Shown here piece after piece: positions 9,020 to 17,163 of a DNA stretch of 64,000 nucleotides. The position numbers and the translations under genes were made by a program. The stretch lies in NCBI RefSeq assembly GCF_900111825.1, contig NZ_FOJM01000007.1, forward strand, positions 62,001 to 126,000, written 5' to 3'. Each line of letters begins with the position of its first letter. Position 1 is the first letter of the stretch. Source of the stretch: Pedobacter suwonensis (GTDB lineage: Bacteria; Bacteroidota; Bacteroidia; Sphingobacteriales; Sphingobacteriaceae). The notes below the pieces were generated by a model, which was not told where the DNA came from, made no database searches, and saw only the letters and a program-made list of their open reading frames with translations.

Positions 9020-12000
9020 TTATACTAATTTTAATTTGCCTTTAACTGCATAGAAAAGATAGGTTTTGATATTCTGGTAACCCATTTCAGTCAATAAAAC
9101 CCTGTAATTATTGACCTGTTCAATATGTTTATCGCTTTCTTCCAGGGTAAATTTATAATCAAGGATAATCACCTCATTTTCATTAATCAAAACCCGGTCA
9201 GGGCGGTGCAATTTCCCATTAGCATCGATAATGTTTTTTTCTACAATGCTTTCGCTTGCGTTACCTAAAATTTCTTTAAGTTCGGGATTGTTCAATACTT
9301 CAAGTGCAGATCTATTTAGTTTCTGCTTTTCTTCTTCCTTGATAATTCCCTGCAAAACAAGGTTGGCGGTATAGTCATCAACTTCTTTCTGTGTGCTGGC
9401 GCTGGCCAGGATATCGTGCAGCAACGAACCTTTTCTTCCTGATTTTTCAATATTTACCAAATGCTTTAAGTGTTTGTCTTCAGATGGGATATAAAGTTCT
9501 GATAGGCGCGTTGTGGTTGGATAACTATTTAGGTTGATGAAATTAGCGTCTTTCATCTTATTTTCAACAACTACAGGCTCTACAATTTCGTACACGCCGC
9601 TTTCATCAAACTGCTCATCAAAAGTGAAATTGATGGCATCGCCCATATTGGATAATTTCAATTCCTTTTTAGCCATCGTAGCAATGTAAAGATAATCTTT
9701 GGATCGTGTAGTGGCTACATAAAGCATATTCAATGCATCCATGTTGTTGTAAAGCAGCTCTTCGTAATAGGCTTTCGCAATTGCCGAATCAGCCAGCTCT
9801 TCATTGTATTTTAGTGGAATGCCTTTTAGGTCCTTGTAAACCGTTTCTTCTGAAGATACCCAGAAATTGCCATTGGCTTTGCCCTTGATTTCCCAATTAC
9901 AAAAAGGGACAAAAACCGCCCTAAAAGCCAGGCCTTTCGATTTGTGGATGGTAATGATCTGTATGGCATCAGCCCCGTCCGGAGAAGGCAATGATTTTTT
10001 AATGCCATCTTCTTCCCACCAGGTTAAAAATGAAAGAATACCTTTTTCACCAAGTTTTGCGGCTGAGGCGGTTAAATCTCTAAACGCAAGTAGGTAAGGT
10101 AGGTTGGTGGTGAGATTTTTTAATCCATAACTTTCAATTAAAATCTCTACCAGTTCAGGCAGGGGTAGCTGTAACCAGCTTTGCCAGTTTTCGCATAAAG
10201 CAACCGGTAAAACCGTGGTAAGCGTGCTTAAAGGTTTATTGGTAAGGTTGAGGTAGTAACTGGCATCAATCTCTTTTTCATGTAGGGTGTGGTAAAGTGC
10301 TATACAATTGGCTTTGTATAATGCTGTTTGTGCTTCTAAACCAATTAATACTTTTAGTGTATTGATAATGAGCTGTATGGCCGAATTGTTGGAAATCAAT
10401 AAGGCATCTCCTGACAAAACAGGTAAGTTATGCTCCATTAATTTTTTAACAGTAAGTAGTGCTTCGCTGTTCGATCGAACTAAAATGGCAATATCTTTTA
10501 ATGCATATTGCTGTTGGTTTTTGAGATCATTTATTTCTTCAACAATATCGTTTAATGCAATATCCCTAAAAATGGTTTCTGTGAAACGCGATTCATTTGG
10601 TGCATGGTCTTTGCCAAACTTTTTAATCTTAATTGTTCCACCTTTTAAGGTATTCGTAGCAAAGTTCTGGGTAGAGCCACTATAAATATCAGTTATAATC
10701 TGCTGGTAATTTTGTTCTTGCCACCAGTTGGCAATGCTTTCAGGTTTGGTGGCCAGATTTTCATTCAGTTTATTCTGCAAGGTTATGGGAATGGCCTTGT
10801 AAAGGAAATTATTAAATGTGATGATGTTTTCGGCACTCCGGTAATTTTCAGCTAAACTTTCTTCCAATACATTTTCTGCACCAACATCTAATTTAGCATG
10901 TTTGTGCAAGATGTTCCAATCGCCGTTGCGCCAGCGGTAAATAGATTGTTTGGTGTCGCCAACTATCAGGTGATCGATCAGATCCTGGCTCGGTGTAGCC
11001 ATAGCATTTGTCAGTAGGGATTTAAAGCTTCCCCACTGACTGGTAGAAGTATCCTGAAATTCATCAAACAAAAAATTGCGGTAACGGTTGCCTACTTTTT
11101 CCCAGATAAAGGATGGGTTATCTCCGGCATCTTCTGTAATTCCGGAAATCAGTTTTTGTGCATCGCTGATCAGCAGGTTATCATTTTCGGCCCTGTATTC
11201 TTTTAAAAGCATGGCAATTTCCTGCATTAACCTTAAATAATAAAGATTTTTATTAAAGGCAATCGCCAGACTGTAGTTTGGTAAATGGGTTAAATAATGC
11301 GTTTTTAACTTTTTTAATATTGGATTTACCGTATCATAGGCTTCAGGGAAATTTGCATTTTTTTGAAACCATTCATCAGGTTCATCAATCAGGTTAAAAA
11401 GTGGCTCAATCTTCGAAAAATCGCCCCTGACAACAAGAATAATTTTAGCCAGCGGACTTCTCGATTTTCCCTTCAGGTGCTCGGTTTCCACCCCGATTAC
11501 ATCTAGAGCTTCGTTTGCCTCGGTTGCCAGCGAAACTAATTCTTCTTCAAAGTTCTTTATCTCTGCCTTGGTAATGCTGATGTATTTTTTAAATAATTCA
11601 TCAATGTTTTCTAAGCCAAGCGTGTTAACCGCATCTTCAAAAATCTGGAAACGTTCGGAGAAAATTTCGCCAATCAGATTGTAAAGTTCGAATTTATAGT
11701 TCCAGCTCTTGTTATCGCTAATGCGCTCAATGGCGAGGTCGATAATCCATTGTAACAGCTGTTTGTTATGATCTAAAGCTTCATCCAGTTTGTTTACCAG
11801 ATCATCTTTTACCTTGTCATAATTCATTTCTAAATTATAATCGGCATTTAAGCCCAGCTCAAAAGCAAAACCCCTGATTACTTTTTGAACAAAACCATCA
11901 ATGGTACTTACCGAGAAACGGCTATAGTCATGCAGGATTTTACGGTATATTTTATCTGCCTTGATCTGTAATTCTTGTGGGCTTAATATCGGATAGGCTT

Positions 12001-12238
12001 GTAAAATAAGTTTCCGATAGTCATCAGTTTTTTTTGATGAGTCGCCTTTTGCCAGTCCAAGTAGCACTTCCAGTATCCTGGTTTTCATTTCTTCTGTAGC
12101 CTTATTGGTGAAGGTTACGGCCAAAATTTCCCGATATTTATTCTCGCTGCTAAAAAGCAGGGTAAGATAATGTGCGGTTAAACTGAACGTTTTACCTGAA
12201 CCTGCAGAGGCTTGAAGAATTTTGAGGGGCTGGGGCAT
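9020..12238 (-). CDS. AddA-like UvrD helicase/nuclease subunit
   Basis: A 1072-residue superfamily 1A helicase with a C-terminal nuclease. Walker A is ASAGSGKT at residues 10-17 and the front motif Ia is AVTFTNKATEEMK. Walker B is FLFDEFQDTS, motif III/IV includes IVGDTKQSIYRWR, motif V is IITIHKSKGLAF and motif VI is LYVATTRSKDYLYI. The nuclease active site near the end is VIILDYKFTLEESDKHIEQV, matching the D-x-K core of RecB-type PD-(D/E)XK domains. It is followed by the AddB-like gene, so the pair should act as a heterodimeric recombination helicase-nuclease. The ATG at 12238 lies just left of a structured repeat. Confidence 0.92.
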   Translation of the reverse strand: MPQPLKILQASAGSGKTFSLTAHYLTLLFSSENKYREILAVTFTNKATEEMKTRILEVLLGLAKGDSSKKTDDYRKLILQAYPILSPQELQIKADKIYRKILHDYSRFSVSTIDGFVQKVIRGFAFELGLNADYNLEMNYDKVKDDLVNKLDEALDHNKQLLQWIIDLAIERISDNKSWNYKFELYNLIGEIFSERFQIFEDAVNTLGLENIDELFKKYISITKAEIKNFEEELVSLATEANEALDVIGVETEHLKGKSRSPLAKIILVVRGDFSKIEPLFNLIDEPDEWFQKNANFPEAYDTVNPILKKLKTHYLTHLPNYSLAIAFNKNLYYLRLMQEIAMLLKEYRAENDNLLISDAQKLISGITEDAGDNPSFIWEKVGNRYRNFLFDEFQDTSTSQWGSFKSLLTNAMATPSQDLIDHLIVGDTKQSIYRWRNGDWNILHKHAKLDVGAENVLEESLAENYRSAENIITFNNFLYKAIPITLQNKLNENLATKPESIANWWQEQNYQQIITDIYSGSTQNFATNTLKGGTIKIKKFGKDHAPNESRFTETIFRDIALNDIVEEINDLKNQQQYALKDIAILVRSNSEALLTVKKLMEHNLPVLSGDALLISNNSAIQLIINTLKVLIGLEAQTALYKANCIALYHTLHEKEIDASYYLNLTNKPLSTLTTVLPVALCENWQSWLQLPLPELVEILIESYGLKNLTTNLPYLLAFRDLTASAAKLGEKGILSFLTWWEEDGIKKSLPSPDGADAIQIITIHKSKGLAFRAVFVPFCNWEIKGKANGNFWVSSEETVYKDLKGIPLKYNEELADSAIAKAYYEELLYNNMDALNMLYVATTRSKDYLYIATMAKKELKLSNMGDAINFTFDEQFDESGVYEIVEPVVVENKMKDANFINLNSYPTTTRLSELYIPSEDKHLKHLVNIEKSGRKGSLLHDILASASTQKEVDDYTANLVLQGIIKEEEKQKLNRSALEVLNNPELKEILGNASESIVEKNIIDANGKLHRPDRVLINENEVIILDYKFTLEESDKHIEQVNNYRVLLTEMGYQNIKTYLFYAVKGKLKLV

Positions 12239-12252
12239 AATGTTGTATTTAT

Positions 12253-12290
12253 TCCCCTCCTTTGGAGGGGTGCCCGAAGGGCGGGGTGGT
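12253..12290 (+). repeat. Structured double-hairpin repeat, copy 1
   Basis: Two adjacent hairpins: CCCCTCC-TTT-GGAGGGG and GCCC-GAA-GGGC, followed by GGGGTGG. It lies between addA and the DUF559 gene and is oriented opposite to copy 2 at 12745-12783. Confidence 0.75.
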
Positions 12291-12312
12291 TTAATCTCTT
12301 TTATTTAATAGT

Positions 12313-12822
12313 TTAGGATAGTTGAGTTCCATATTCTTTAATAATGTACTCTTCCAAACCCATCATTACAAAATCCATTTGTTTCATTACATCATCAACC
12401 GTAATCCGGTAAATCTTTAATCCTAATGAAGTTAAATATGCTTCTCTCCGTTTATCATAAGTCTGTTTATCATCATGACTGCTGCCATCAATTTCAATTA
12501 CTAAACCAAGTTGCTTGATGTAAAAATCAACGATATAATTTCCAATTATACGCTGCCTGTCAAAATCTATTTGATGAAATTGCTTTTTGGTTACCTGCAT
12601 CCAAAATAATACCTCAGGTAAATTCCCAGCTTGCCTAAGTGCTTTTGCCCTTTCTTTTAGTCGAGGTTGATAAGGTAACTTGATTATTGGTGCTGGCTTT
12701 AGCGTTGTTCCATTAATTATAATATCTTTTTGTAACGTCTCTTTCAACACCCCGTCCTGCGGACACCCCTCTGGTAGAGGGGAATGCTGGGCGCCTAGAT
12801 CGGAAGGAGTTATTGATATCAT
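12313..12822 (-). CDS. DUF559 (Vsr/MutH-like) endonuclease domain protein
   Basis: A 169-residue protein with a DUF559 domain from about residue 50: YQPRLKERAKALRQ, LPEVLFWMQV, the strand IGNYIVDFYI, and the nuclease core LGLVIEIDGSSHD with a following DKRREAYLTSLGLKIYRIT. This is the PD-(D/E)XK-like fold of very-short-patch-repair endonucleases; the function of stand-alone DUF559 proteins is not settled. Residues 14-26 are encoded by a copy of the structured repeat found at 12253, so the true domain starts later and the N-terminus may be repeat-derived. No other in-frame ATG precedes the domain. Confidence 0.85.
   Translation of the reverse strand: MISITPSDLGAQHSPLPEGCPQDGVLKETLQKDIIINGTTLKPAPIIKLPYQPRLKERAKALRQAGNLPEVLFWMQVTKKQFHQIDFDRQRIIGNYIVDFYIKQLGLVIEIDGSSHDDKQTYDKRREAYLTSLGLKIYRITVDDVMKQMDFVMMGLEEYIIKEYGTQLS
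12745..12783 (-). repeat. Structured double-hairpin repeat, copy 2 (inside DUF559 gene)
   Basis: On the minus strand CCCCTCT-ACC-AGAGGGG, TG, GTCC-GCA-GGAC, GGGGTG. It has the same two-hairpin layout as copy 1 but with paired base changes in both stems, and it is in inverted orientation to copy 1. Confidence 0.75.
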
Positions 12823-12909
12823 TCATGTTTTTGCTTCGGGTTGTTACACTATCCTAAACTACAACAATTTAAAATTTTTCCGAAATCATGATATCAACAA
12901 TGTGTCCAT

Positions 12910-13701
12910 TTACGGTTTTTTCTTCTTTTTGGCTAATGTTTTATGGCTGATCCTTGCAGGCCGTTCGGCCATTTCAATTGGGAGGCCAAGCAAATCGCGG
13001 ATTACTACCGAAGCACATGCACCACCAAATGCTGCAGGCAGGTAAGAAACTGTACCATAAGCAGAGCGTTTAAAATTGCTCCCGTCAGTCATAATCATGG
13101 AATTTTTATCCATTTCTTCGGTAGAGAAAACAGCTTTTATTTTTGCCGCGTTTGCAAGTTTATTCAGGCGTTTCCGCACATAACTGGCAAAAACACATTG
13201 ATAAGTATCCGGAAGCAGTGTAATTCTTAAACGGGTAGGATCCATTTTGCCACCAGCACCCATTGAACTTACAATGGGAATATTTTTCTCCAAAGCGGTT
13301 CCTAACAATGTAATTTTAGGCATCACACTATCAATACAATCCATAATGTAATCGAAATCGGCTTCTAAAATTTCCCTGCATTTCTCTGGCGTAAGAAAGG
13401 TATTAACTACATGCAGTTTTAATTCAGGATTTATGGACAATAAACGTTCCTGCATAATGGCAGCTTTGCTTACTCCATGATTGGTAGCCAGAGCAGGTAA
13501 TTGCCTGTTTCGGTTGGTGGGGTCAACCACATCACCATCAACAATCGTCATTTCTCCAATTCCGGAACGGCAGATAAATTCGGCGGCAAAAGAACCCACC
13601 CCACCTAAGCCGATTACCAGAACATGTTTTGATTGAAGTTTATCTATCCCATCATTACCTACAAGCAGGGCAGAGCGCGAAAGCCAGCTAACATCAGACA
13701 T
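12910..13701 (-). CDS. tcdA: tRNA threonylcarbamoyladenosine dehydratase (TcdA/CsdL)
   Basis: A 263-residue E1-like (ThiF fold) enzyme that cyclises the t6A37 modification of tRNA to ct6A in an ATP-dependent step. The nucleotide-binding motif GLGGVGS is at residues 31-37, followed by MTIVDGDVVDPTNRNRQ, with the YIMDCIDSVMPKITLL block and SSMGAGGKMDPTRL in the middle, and the AAFGGACASVVIRDLLG end. The length fits the YgdL/TcdA family. The C-terminus ends in a lysine run. It sits between the DUF559 gene and a TatD hydrolase on the same strand with separate spacers. Confidence 0.92.
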   Translation of the reverse strand: MSDVSWLSRSALLVGNDGIDKLQSKHVLVIGLGGVGSFAAEFICRSGIGEMTIVDGDVVDPTNRNRQLPALATNHGVSKAAIMQERLLSINPELKLHVVNTFLTPEKCREILEADFDYIMDCIDSVMPKITLLGTALEKNIPIVSSMGAGGKMDPTRLRITLLPDTYQCVFASYVRKRLNKLANAAKIKAVFSTEEMDKNSMIMTDGSNFKRSAYGTVSYLPAAFGGACASVVIRDLLGLPIEMAERPARISHKTLAKKKKKP

Positions 13702-13747
13702 ATTTGTGTATTTAGCTGTATTCTTCGACAGGCTCAGAATGACAGCG

Positions 13748-14404
13748 CTATATTAAATTTAGTTTATTCCAGTCTGTAAAAATACGAGCTTTGAGTTCAT
13801 CTACAGTACATTTTTTTAAAATGGCTGCTGCCCGGTAAATTTCCTCAATCGAAATATCAGCATCATCCGTTTCCAGGAAAAAATTACTGGTGGTTTGAAT
13901 CAGTTTCGCTGCACCGGAGTTTTCTTTCAAGATAGTCAAACCAAAAGAAAGTATAAATCCTTTATCCAGCAGTTGCTTGCCAAGTTCCTCGTTTTTATTA
14001 AAGCCATGGATAATCATAGGTACTTTAACCCTTAAGCGATCTTTAATCTCGATTAATTCAGCGAAACATTTAACACAATGCAAAATCAAAGGTTTTCTGA
14101 TCTTTTCTGCCAATTCGATCTGTTTTTCCAGAATTATGATCTGATTCTCCAGGTTTTCGCCCCTTAATCGATCCAAACCACACTCACCAATCTGTTTTAC
14201 ATTGATTTGATTGGCCACGACACTTAGGTATTTCATCTGCTGGTCAAGATGTTCAATTTTAGCAAACCATGGATGTAAACCAACCGAAATGGGTTTCGTT
14301 TTCGGCAAGGCTAAAAAGATATCCTGGGTTAGTGACAGGCTTTGAATGCTGATTACTCCATTTTGAGTGGCAACTTTATGGGTATGTATATCTAGGAAAT
14401 CCAT
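13748..14404 (-). CDS. TatD family metal-dependent hydrolase
   Basis: A 218-residue TIM-barrel hydrolase, slightly short for TatD (about 260). Metal-binding motifs visible are DIHTH at residues 5-9, VGLHPW near 63, QIGECGLD near 110 (the Glu ligand), LHCVKC and MIIHGF. The family includes 3'-5' DNA/RNA exonucleases and D-aminoacyl-tRNA-like deacylases; the exact substrate is not evident. The start ATG at 14404 is 8 nt after a TATCTTTG box. Good family assignment, uncertain substrate. Confidence 0.87.
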   Translation of the reverse strand: MDFLDIHTHKVATQNGVISIQSLSLTQDIFLALPKTKPISVGLHPWFAKIEHLDQQMKYLSVVANQINVKQIGECGLDRLRGENLENQIIILEKQIELAEKIRKPLILHCVKCFAELIEIKDRLRVKVPMIIHGFNKNEELGKQLLDKGFILSFGLTILKENSGAAKLIQTTSNFFLETDDADISIEEIYRAAAILKKCTVDELKARIFTDWNKLNLI

Positions 14405-14412
14405 TTCTAATG

Positions 14413-14420
14413 CAAAGATA
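14413..14420 (-). promoter_or_regulatory. Possible -7 box of the tatD-like gene
   Basis: TATCTTTG on the minus strand, 8 nt before the ATG at 14404. No -33 element is obvious. The transcript leader would be only a few nucleotides. Confidence 0.4.
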
Positions 14421-14503
14421 GTTAAATGTAAAATGGACGATGTAAAAGGATTAATGGAAAAATGCGAATGGTTTTAAACCTTTCCGCAACACCAAGTTCT
14501 ATT

Positions 14504-14577
14504 AATGACCAATGACCAATGACCAATGACCAATGACCAATGACCAATGATCAATGACCAATGACCAATGACCAATA
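14504..14577. repeat. Heptanucleotide tandem repeat
   Basis: About ten head-to-tail copies of CCAATGA, one with a single C-to-T change, in the gap between the divergently transcribed tatD-like and thioredoxin-like genes. Confidence 0.9.
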
Positions 14578-14632
14578 ATGTTGATCCTCTGTAAAGAATT
14601 TGCGAATAATCTATTAAAATTATAGACTTTAT

Positions 14633-14640
14633 TATCTTTG
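14633..14640 (+). promoter_or_regulatory. Possible -7 box of the thioredoxin-like gene
   Basis: TATCTTTG, 18 nt before the ATG at 14659. This also argues against the TTG at 14638 as a start. No convincing -33 element. Confidence 0.4.
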
Positions 14641-14658
14641 CTTATTATTCTAAAAATC

Positions 14659-15186
14659 ATGAAAAAATTAGTTATTTTATTAACGACAATATTGATTTCG
14701 ACCGCGGCTTTTAGCCAGGCAAAAAAGGAAAGTGTTCACATCTATAACCCGCAGGCAAATGCTAAAGCGGATATTGCTGCTGCGGTTGCAAAAGCATCCA
14801 AAGAAAATAAGCATGTTTTGTTACAGGTTGGCGGTAACTGGTGCAGCTGGTGTATCGCATTTCATAACCTGATTGATAGCACAGCAACGCTAAAAAAATA
14901 CATCAACGATAATTTCGAGACGGTGCTGGTTAACTATAGCCCTGAAAATAAAAATGAAAGTGTTCTGGCTGGTTTAGGCTATCCCCAACGTTTTGGTTTT
15001 CCGGTATTCGTAATTCTTGATGGTAAAGGCAAAGTATTACACATTGAAAATTCATCTTATTTAGAAACGGAAGAAGTTGGTGCTAACGGTAAAAAGAAAG
15101 TAGGACATGATGTAAAGAAAATTACCTCATTTTTGAAAGGGTGGACAAGAGCAGCAGTCGATCCTGAAACTTATAAAGCTAAGTAG
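14659..15186 (+). CDS. Secreted thioredoxin-fold protein
   Basis: A 175-residue protein with a signal peptide (MKKLVILLTTILISTAAFSQ, cleavage after FSQ or AFS). The thioredoxin fold carries NWCSWC as the active-site CxxC (Cys near residues 69 and 72), with CSWC in place of CGPC, then GFPVFVILDGKGKVL as the cis-Pro and beta-4 segment. Such periplasmic thioredoxin-like proteins reduce or form disulfides or are relics of DUF255-like proteins; the redox partner is unknown. It stands alone, with a terminator shared with the next, convergent gene. The ATG at 14659 is preferred because the upstream TTG leaves no usable leader. Confidence 0.85.
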   Translation: MKKLVILLTTILISTAAFSQAKKESVHIYNPQANAKADIAAAVAKASKENKHVLLQVGGNWCSWCIAFHNLIDSTATLKKYINDNFETVLVNYSPENKNESVLAGLGYPQRFGFPVFVILDGKGKVLHIENSSYLETEEVGANGKKKVGHDVKKITSFLKGWTRAAVDPETYKAK

Positions 15187-15245
15187 TGGTTTCAGGTAAA
15201 GGGTATAAGGTTAAGGCTGAACCATAACATCGGGCCTGAATATTT

Positions 15246-15284
15246 AAAAAGCCTTTCGGATTTTCGCATCTGAAAGGCTTTTTG
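15246..15284. terminator. Bidirectional terminator
   Basis: AAAAAGCCTTTC ... GAAAGGCTTTTT, a 12-bp stem with A and T tails on both sides. It serves the thioredoxin-like gene on the plus strand and the acidic-protein gene on the minus strand. Confidence 0.85.
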
Positions 15285-15494
15285 TTAATCTTCTAGTTCA
15301 TCTTCATCCACCTCATCATCTAGGTTCAACTCATAAGAGGCTCTTGAAGCTTCATCGGCTTGTTCCAGCAAATCTTTATCGTATTCAATGCTCGTATCAT
15401 CACCGCTAATTTCATTGATGTTTTCTACATCATCCTCTCTGCGTAAAGCATCATTAGGATCGTTCGAATAATTATCGTTTTCTGGGTCTATCAT
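15285..15494 (-). CDS. Small acidic protein, unknown
   Basis: A 69-residue very acidic protein, about 40 percent Asp and Glu, with no Cys, no hydrophobic core and no membrane segment. It is probably largely disordered. The stop codon abuts the bidirectional terminator, and the composition is continuous to the ATG, which favours a real gene. I do not recognise a named family. Short acidic proteins of this kind occur in related genomes but their role is unknown. Confidence 0.65.
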   Translation of the reverse strand: MIDPENDNYSNDPNDALRREDDVENINEISGDDTSIEYDKDLLEQADEASRASYELNLDDEVDEDELED

Positions 15495-15817
15495 AACGTT
15501 AAGATTTTACATAGATAATCGTTTTGATGTTGAAATTGTTTTAGGGAAACTCTTAAAGAACACAAAAATGTATTCCGTAAGTTTGTCTTTCCCTGATTAG
15601 CCTGGCGACTCTTTTTAGATTCTTCGCTGTGGAAATCTTAAAGCGCCTGCATTAAGATTATTGATAAGTGGTTTTTTTATTCAGGGGCATTCGTAGGCTC
15701 TTTATGGTTCCCAATCAAGTTGGGAATGACGATCGATCGAAGGATACTACCAAATAAAATTTATCTGTCACTTATTTTATTTTTATAAAATATATTCTTT
15801 TTAAGAATAACAAAGTT
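15495..15817. other. Non-coding gap with palindromic repeat
   Basis: No gene seen. It contains the pair GGAAATCTTAAAG and TTCCCAATCAAGTTGGGAA followed by TGAC, which reappears almost unchanged at 38100-38150. Confidence 0.5.
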
Positions 15818-16351
15818 TTAATCCTTTTTCTTGGGCTCTTCCAGATATCCATTAAAATAGATGGGCTGTTTATTTATACTGCTGGCCGTTAATGAAGCAT
15901 ATCCGTTGGTAGAAATATTGATTGTAAACCGATAATTTTCTCTTACTACATCTTTTGTTTCAATTTGAATGGTGTACATGCCTTTTTTATTTTTGGATTC
16001 TTTATAGGTGAAATTTTTTGAAGTAAATTTAATTCCGCCTTGTGTCGGATCCATCGGAGCAGAAAAAGACCTGCCAAAATAAGGTAGATAAGCCACAATA
16101 CTGTCTTTGGTAACCTTAACATCGTATTGAGATCCGGTTAGGTTTATTGAAGAACCTGCCTGACTGCCTGGCATTGCTGCCAATATTCTGTTAATGTCAT
16201 TGTTGGCCATTGGCGTGGCTGTGTTAGCTATAAAGTTGTAATTTTTATCTGCTACAATTTTAATTGTAGTTTCTTTGTCGGTTTGGGCGAAAGATTGAAA
16301 TCCGATCGAAAGAAATGCAAAGCTCAATATTAAATTTAAACGTTTCATCAT
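15818..16351 (-). CDS. DUF4251 secreted protein
   Basis: A 177-residue protein with a signal peptide (about residues 1-22, ending FQSFAQ) and a DUF4251 domain. The typical block VAYLPYFGRSFSAPMDPTQG followed by GIKFTSKNFTY is at about residues 85-115, and the C-terminal part holds paired beta strands (YRFTINISTNGYASL). DUF4251 proteins are common periplasmic or envelope proteins of Bacteroidota with no known function. It is alone in its transcription unit. Start is one of two adjacent Met codons. Confidence 0.88.
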   Translation of the reverse strand: MMKRLNLILSFAFLSIGFQSFAQTDKETTIKIVADKNYNFIANTATPMANNDINRILAAMPGSQAGSSINLTGSQYDVKVTKDSIVAYLPYFGRSFSAPMDPTQGGIKFTSKNFTYKESKNKKGMYTIQIETKDVVRENYRFTINISTNGYASLTASSINKQPIYFNGYLEEPKKKD

Positions 16352-16455
16352 GTGTGTTTTAAATGAGTAACAATTTAAAGATGCACAGATTTGAAAGATT
16401 CCATAATAGTGCCAAAAATAGAACGAAACTTAAATCAAATGGTTTTAGTTTTTAA

Positions 16456-16884
16456 CTAAGGATTTATCTTTTCAGAATGATTTGATTTATATAAGGGATT
16501 ATTTTTTTCGGTTTCGGAAGCCCCCATGGCCGTGAATTTATAGGTGCCTGCAGGCAGGTTATTCAGTTCTATTTCGCCATTTTCGTTTGTAATTAGGGTG
16601 ATTAAATTTCCGCCAGGATTCTTACCGCCTTTAACAATAATACCGCCAATTGGTGATCCGGCTACCCGCGATCTGGGATTATTTGAAGGAACCATAATAA
16701 TAAATTTATAATTCCCTGTGATGGCGTTGTTAAATTCTATTTCTCCATTTTGATTAGTTACAAGGTTAGTTGCCTCACCTGCCGGAATGTTAACTGCTTT
16801 TACCACTATGCCACCAATAGGTTGCCCGGCTACAAAACTGATTTCTCCGCTTGTTACATCCAGTTTGCCTTTAATGGATTTCAT
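16456..16884 (-). CDS. Two-repeat beta-rich protein, unknown function
   Basis: About 142 residues from the ATG at 16884 (a TTG at 16923 would extend it into the upstream stop region). The protein is built of two similar units of about 50 residues: VAGQPIGGIVVK ... NGEIEFNNAITGNYKF and VAGSPIGGIIVK ... NGEIELNNLPAGTYKF. The NGE...G-Y-K-F pattern resembles an Ig-like/CnaB-type beta sandwich. No signal peptide is visible, but it follows the secreted 53-residue peptide gene at 16914 by 29 nt, so the two are probably co-transcribed. I do not recognise a named family. Confidence 0.65.
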   Translation of the reverse strand: MKSIKGKLDVTSGEISFVAGQPIGGIVVKAVNIPAGEATNLVTNQNGEIEFNNAITGNYKFIIMVPSNNPRSRVAGSPIGGIIVKGGKNPGGNLITLITNENGEIELNNLPAGTYKFTAMGASETEKNNPLYKSNHSEKINP

Positions 16885-16913
16885 GATGCATGGGAAATGC
16901 GATTCAGGATAAC

Positions 16914-17075
16914 TCAGTTGCAATAATCACAATAATGCCCTTCGGGTGCCTGCGCCTTTAATTGTTGTGTATTTGTTGCTTTGATTGCAGGTGATGTGGC
17001 GTTTTTTTTAATTTGAGCCAGAGCAATTAATGAGATAAATAGCAGAAATACCGCTAGAGCAGCTCCTTTTTTCAT
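16914..17075 (-). CDS. Secreted 53-residue peptide ending in CDYCN
   Basis: The ATG at 17075 opens a 53-codon frame. Residues 1-21 look like a signal peptide (MKKGAALAVFLLFISLIALA then Q). The mature part of about 32 residues ends in GHYCDYCN, with two cysteines three apart. The stop overlaps the possible TTG start of the next gene by several bases, so translation may be coupled. Small size and a clean signal peptide make a processed or exported peptide likely; no family recognised. Confidence 0.6.
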   Translation of the reverse strand: MKKGAALAVFLLFISLIALAQIKKNATSPAIKATNTQQLKAQAPEGHYCDYCN

Positions 17076-17163
17076 AAAATTTGATTAGAAAGGTAAAATT
17101 AATCAAAAAATACGGCTTAATATAAATTAGTTGTTTTGGTCAATCTTTTAGGCTTTACACTCA

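Noticed and set aside
10308..10685. 125-residue plus-strand frame inside addA
   Set aside because: Lies wholly antisense to conserved helicase sequence with no protein-like motif; a shadow frame.
12680..13045. 121-residue plus-strand frame across the DUF559 and tcdA genes
   Set aside because: Overlaps the ends of two real minus-strand genes and the repeat; no start signal.
14504..14577. Possible CRISPR array
   Set aside because: The unit is 7 nt with no spacers, so it is a simple tandem repeat.
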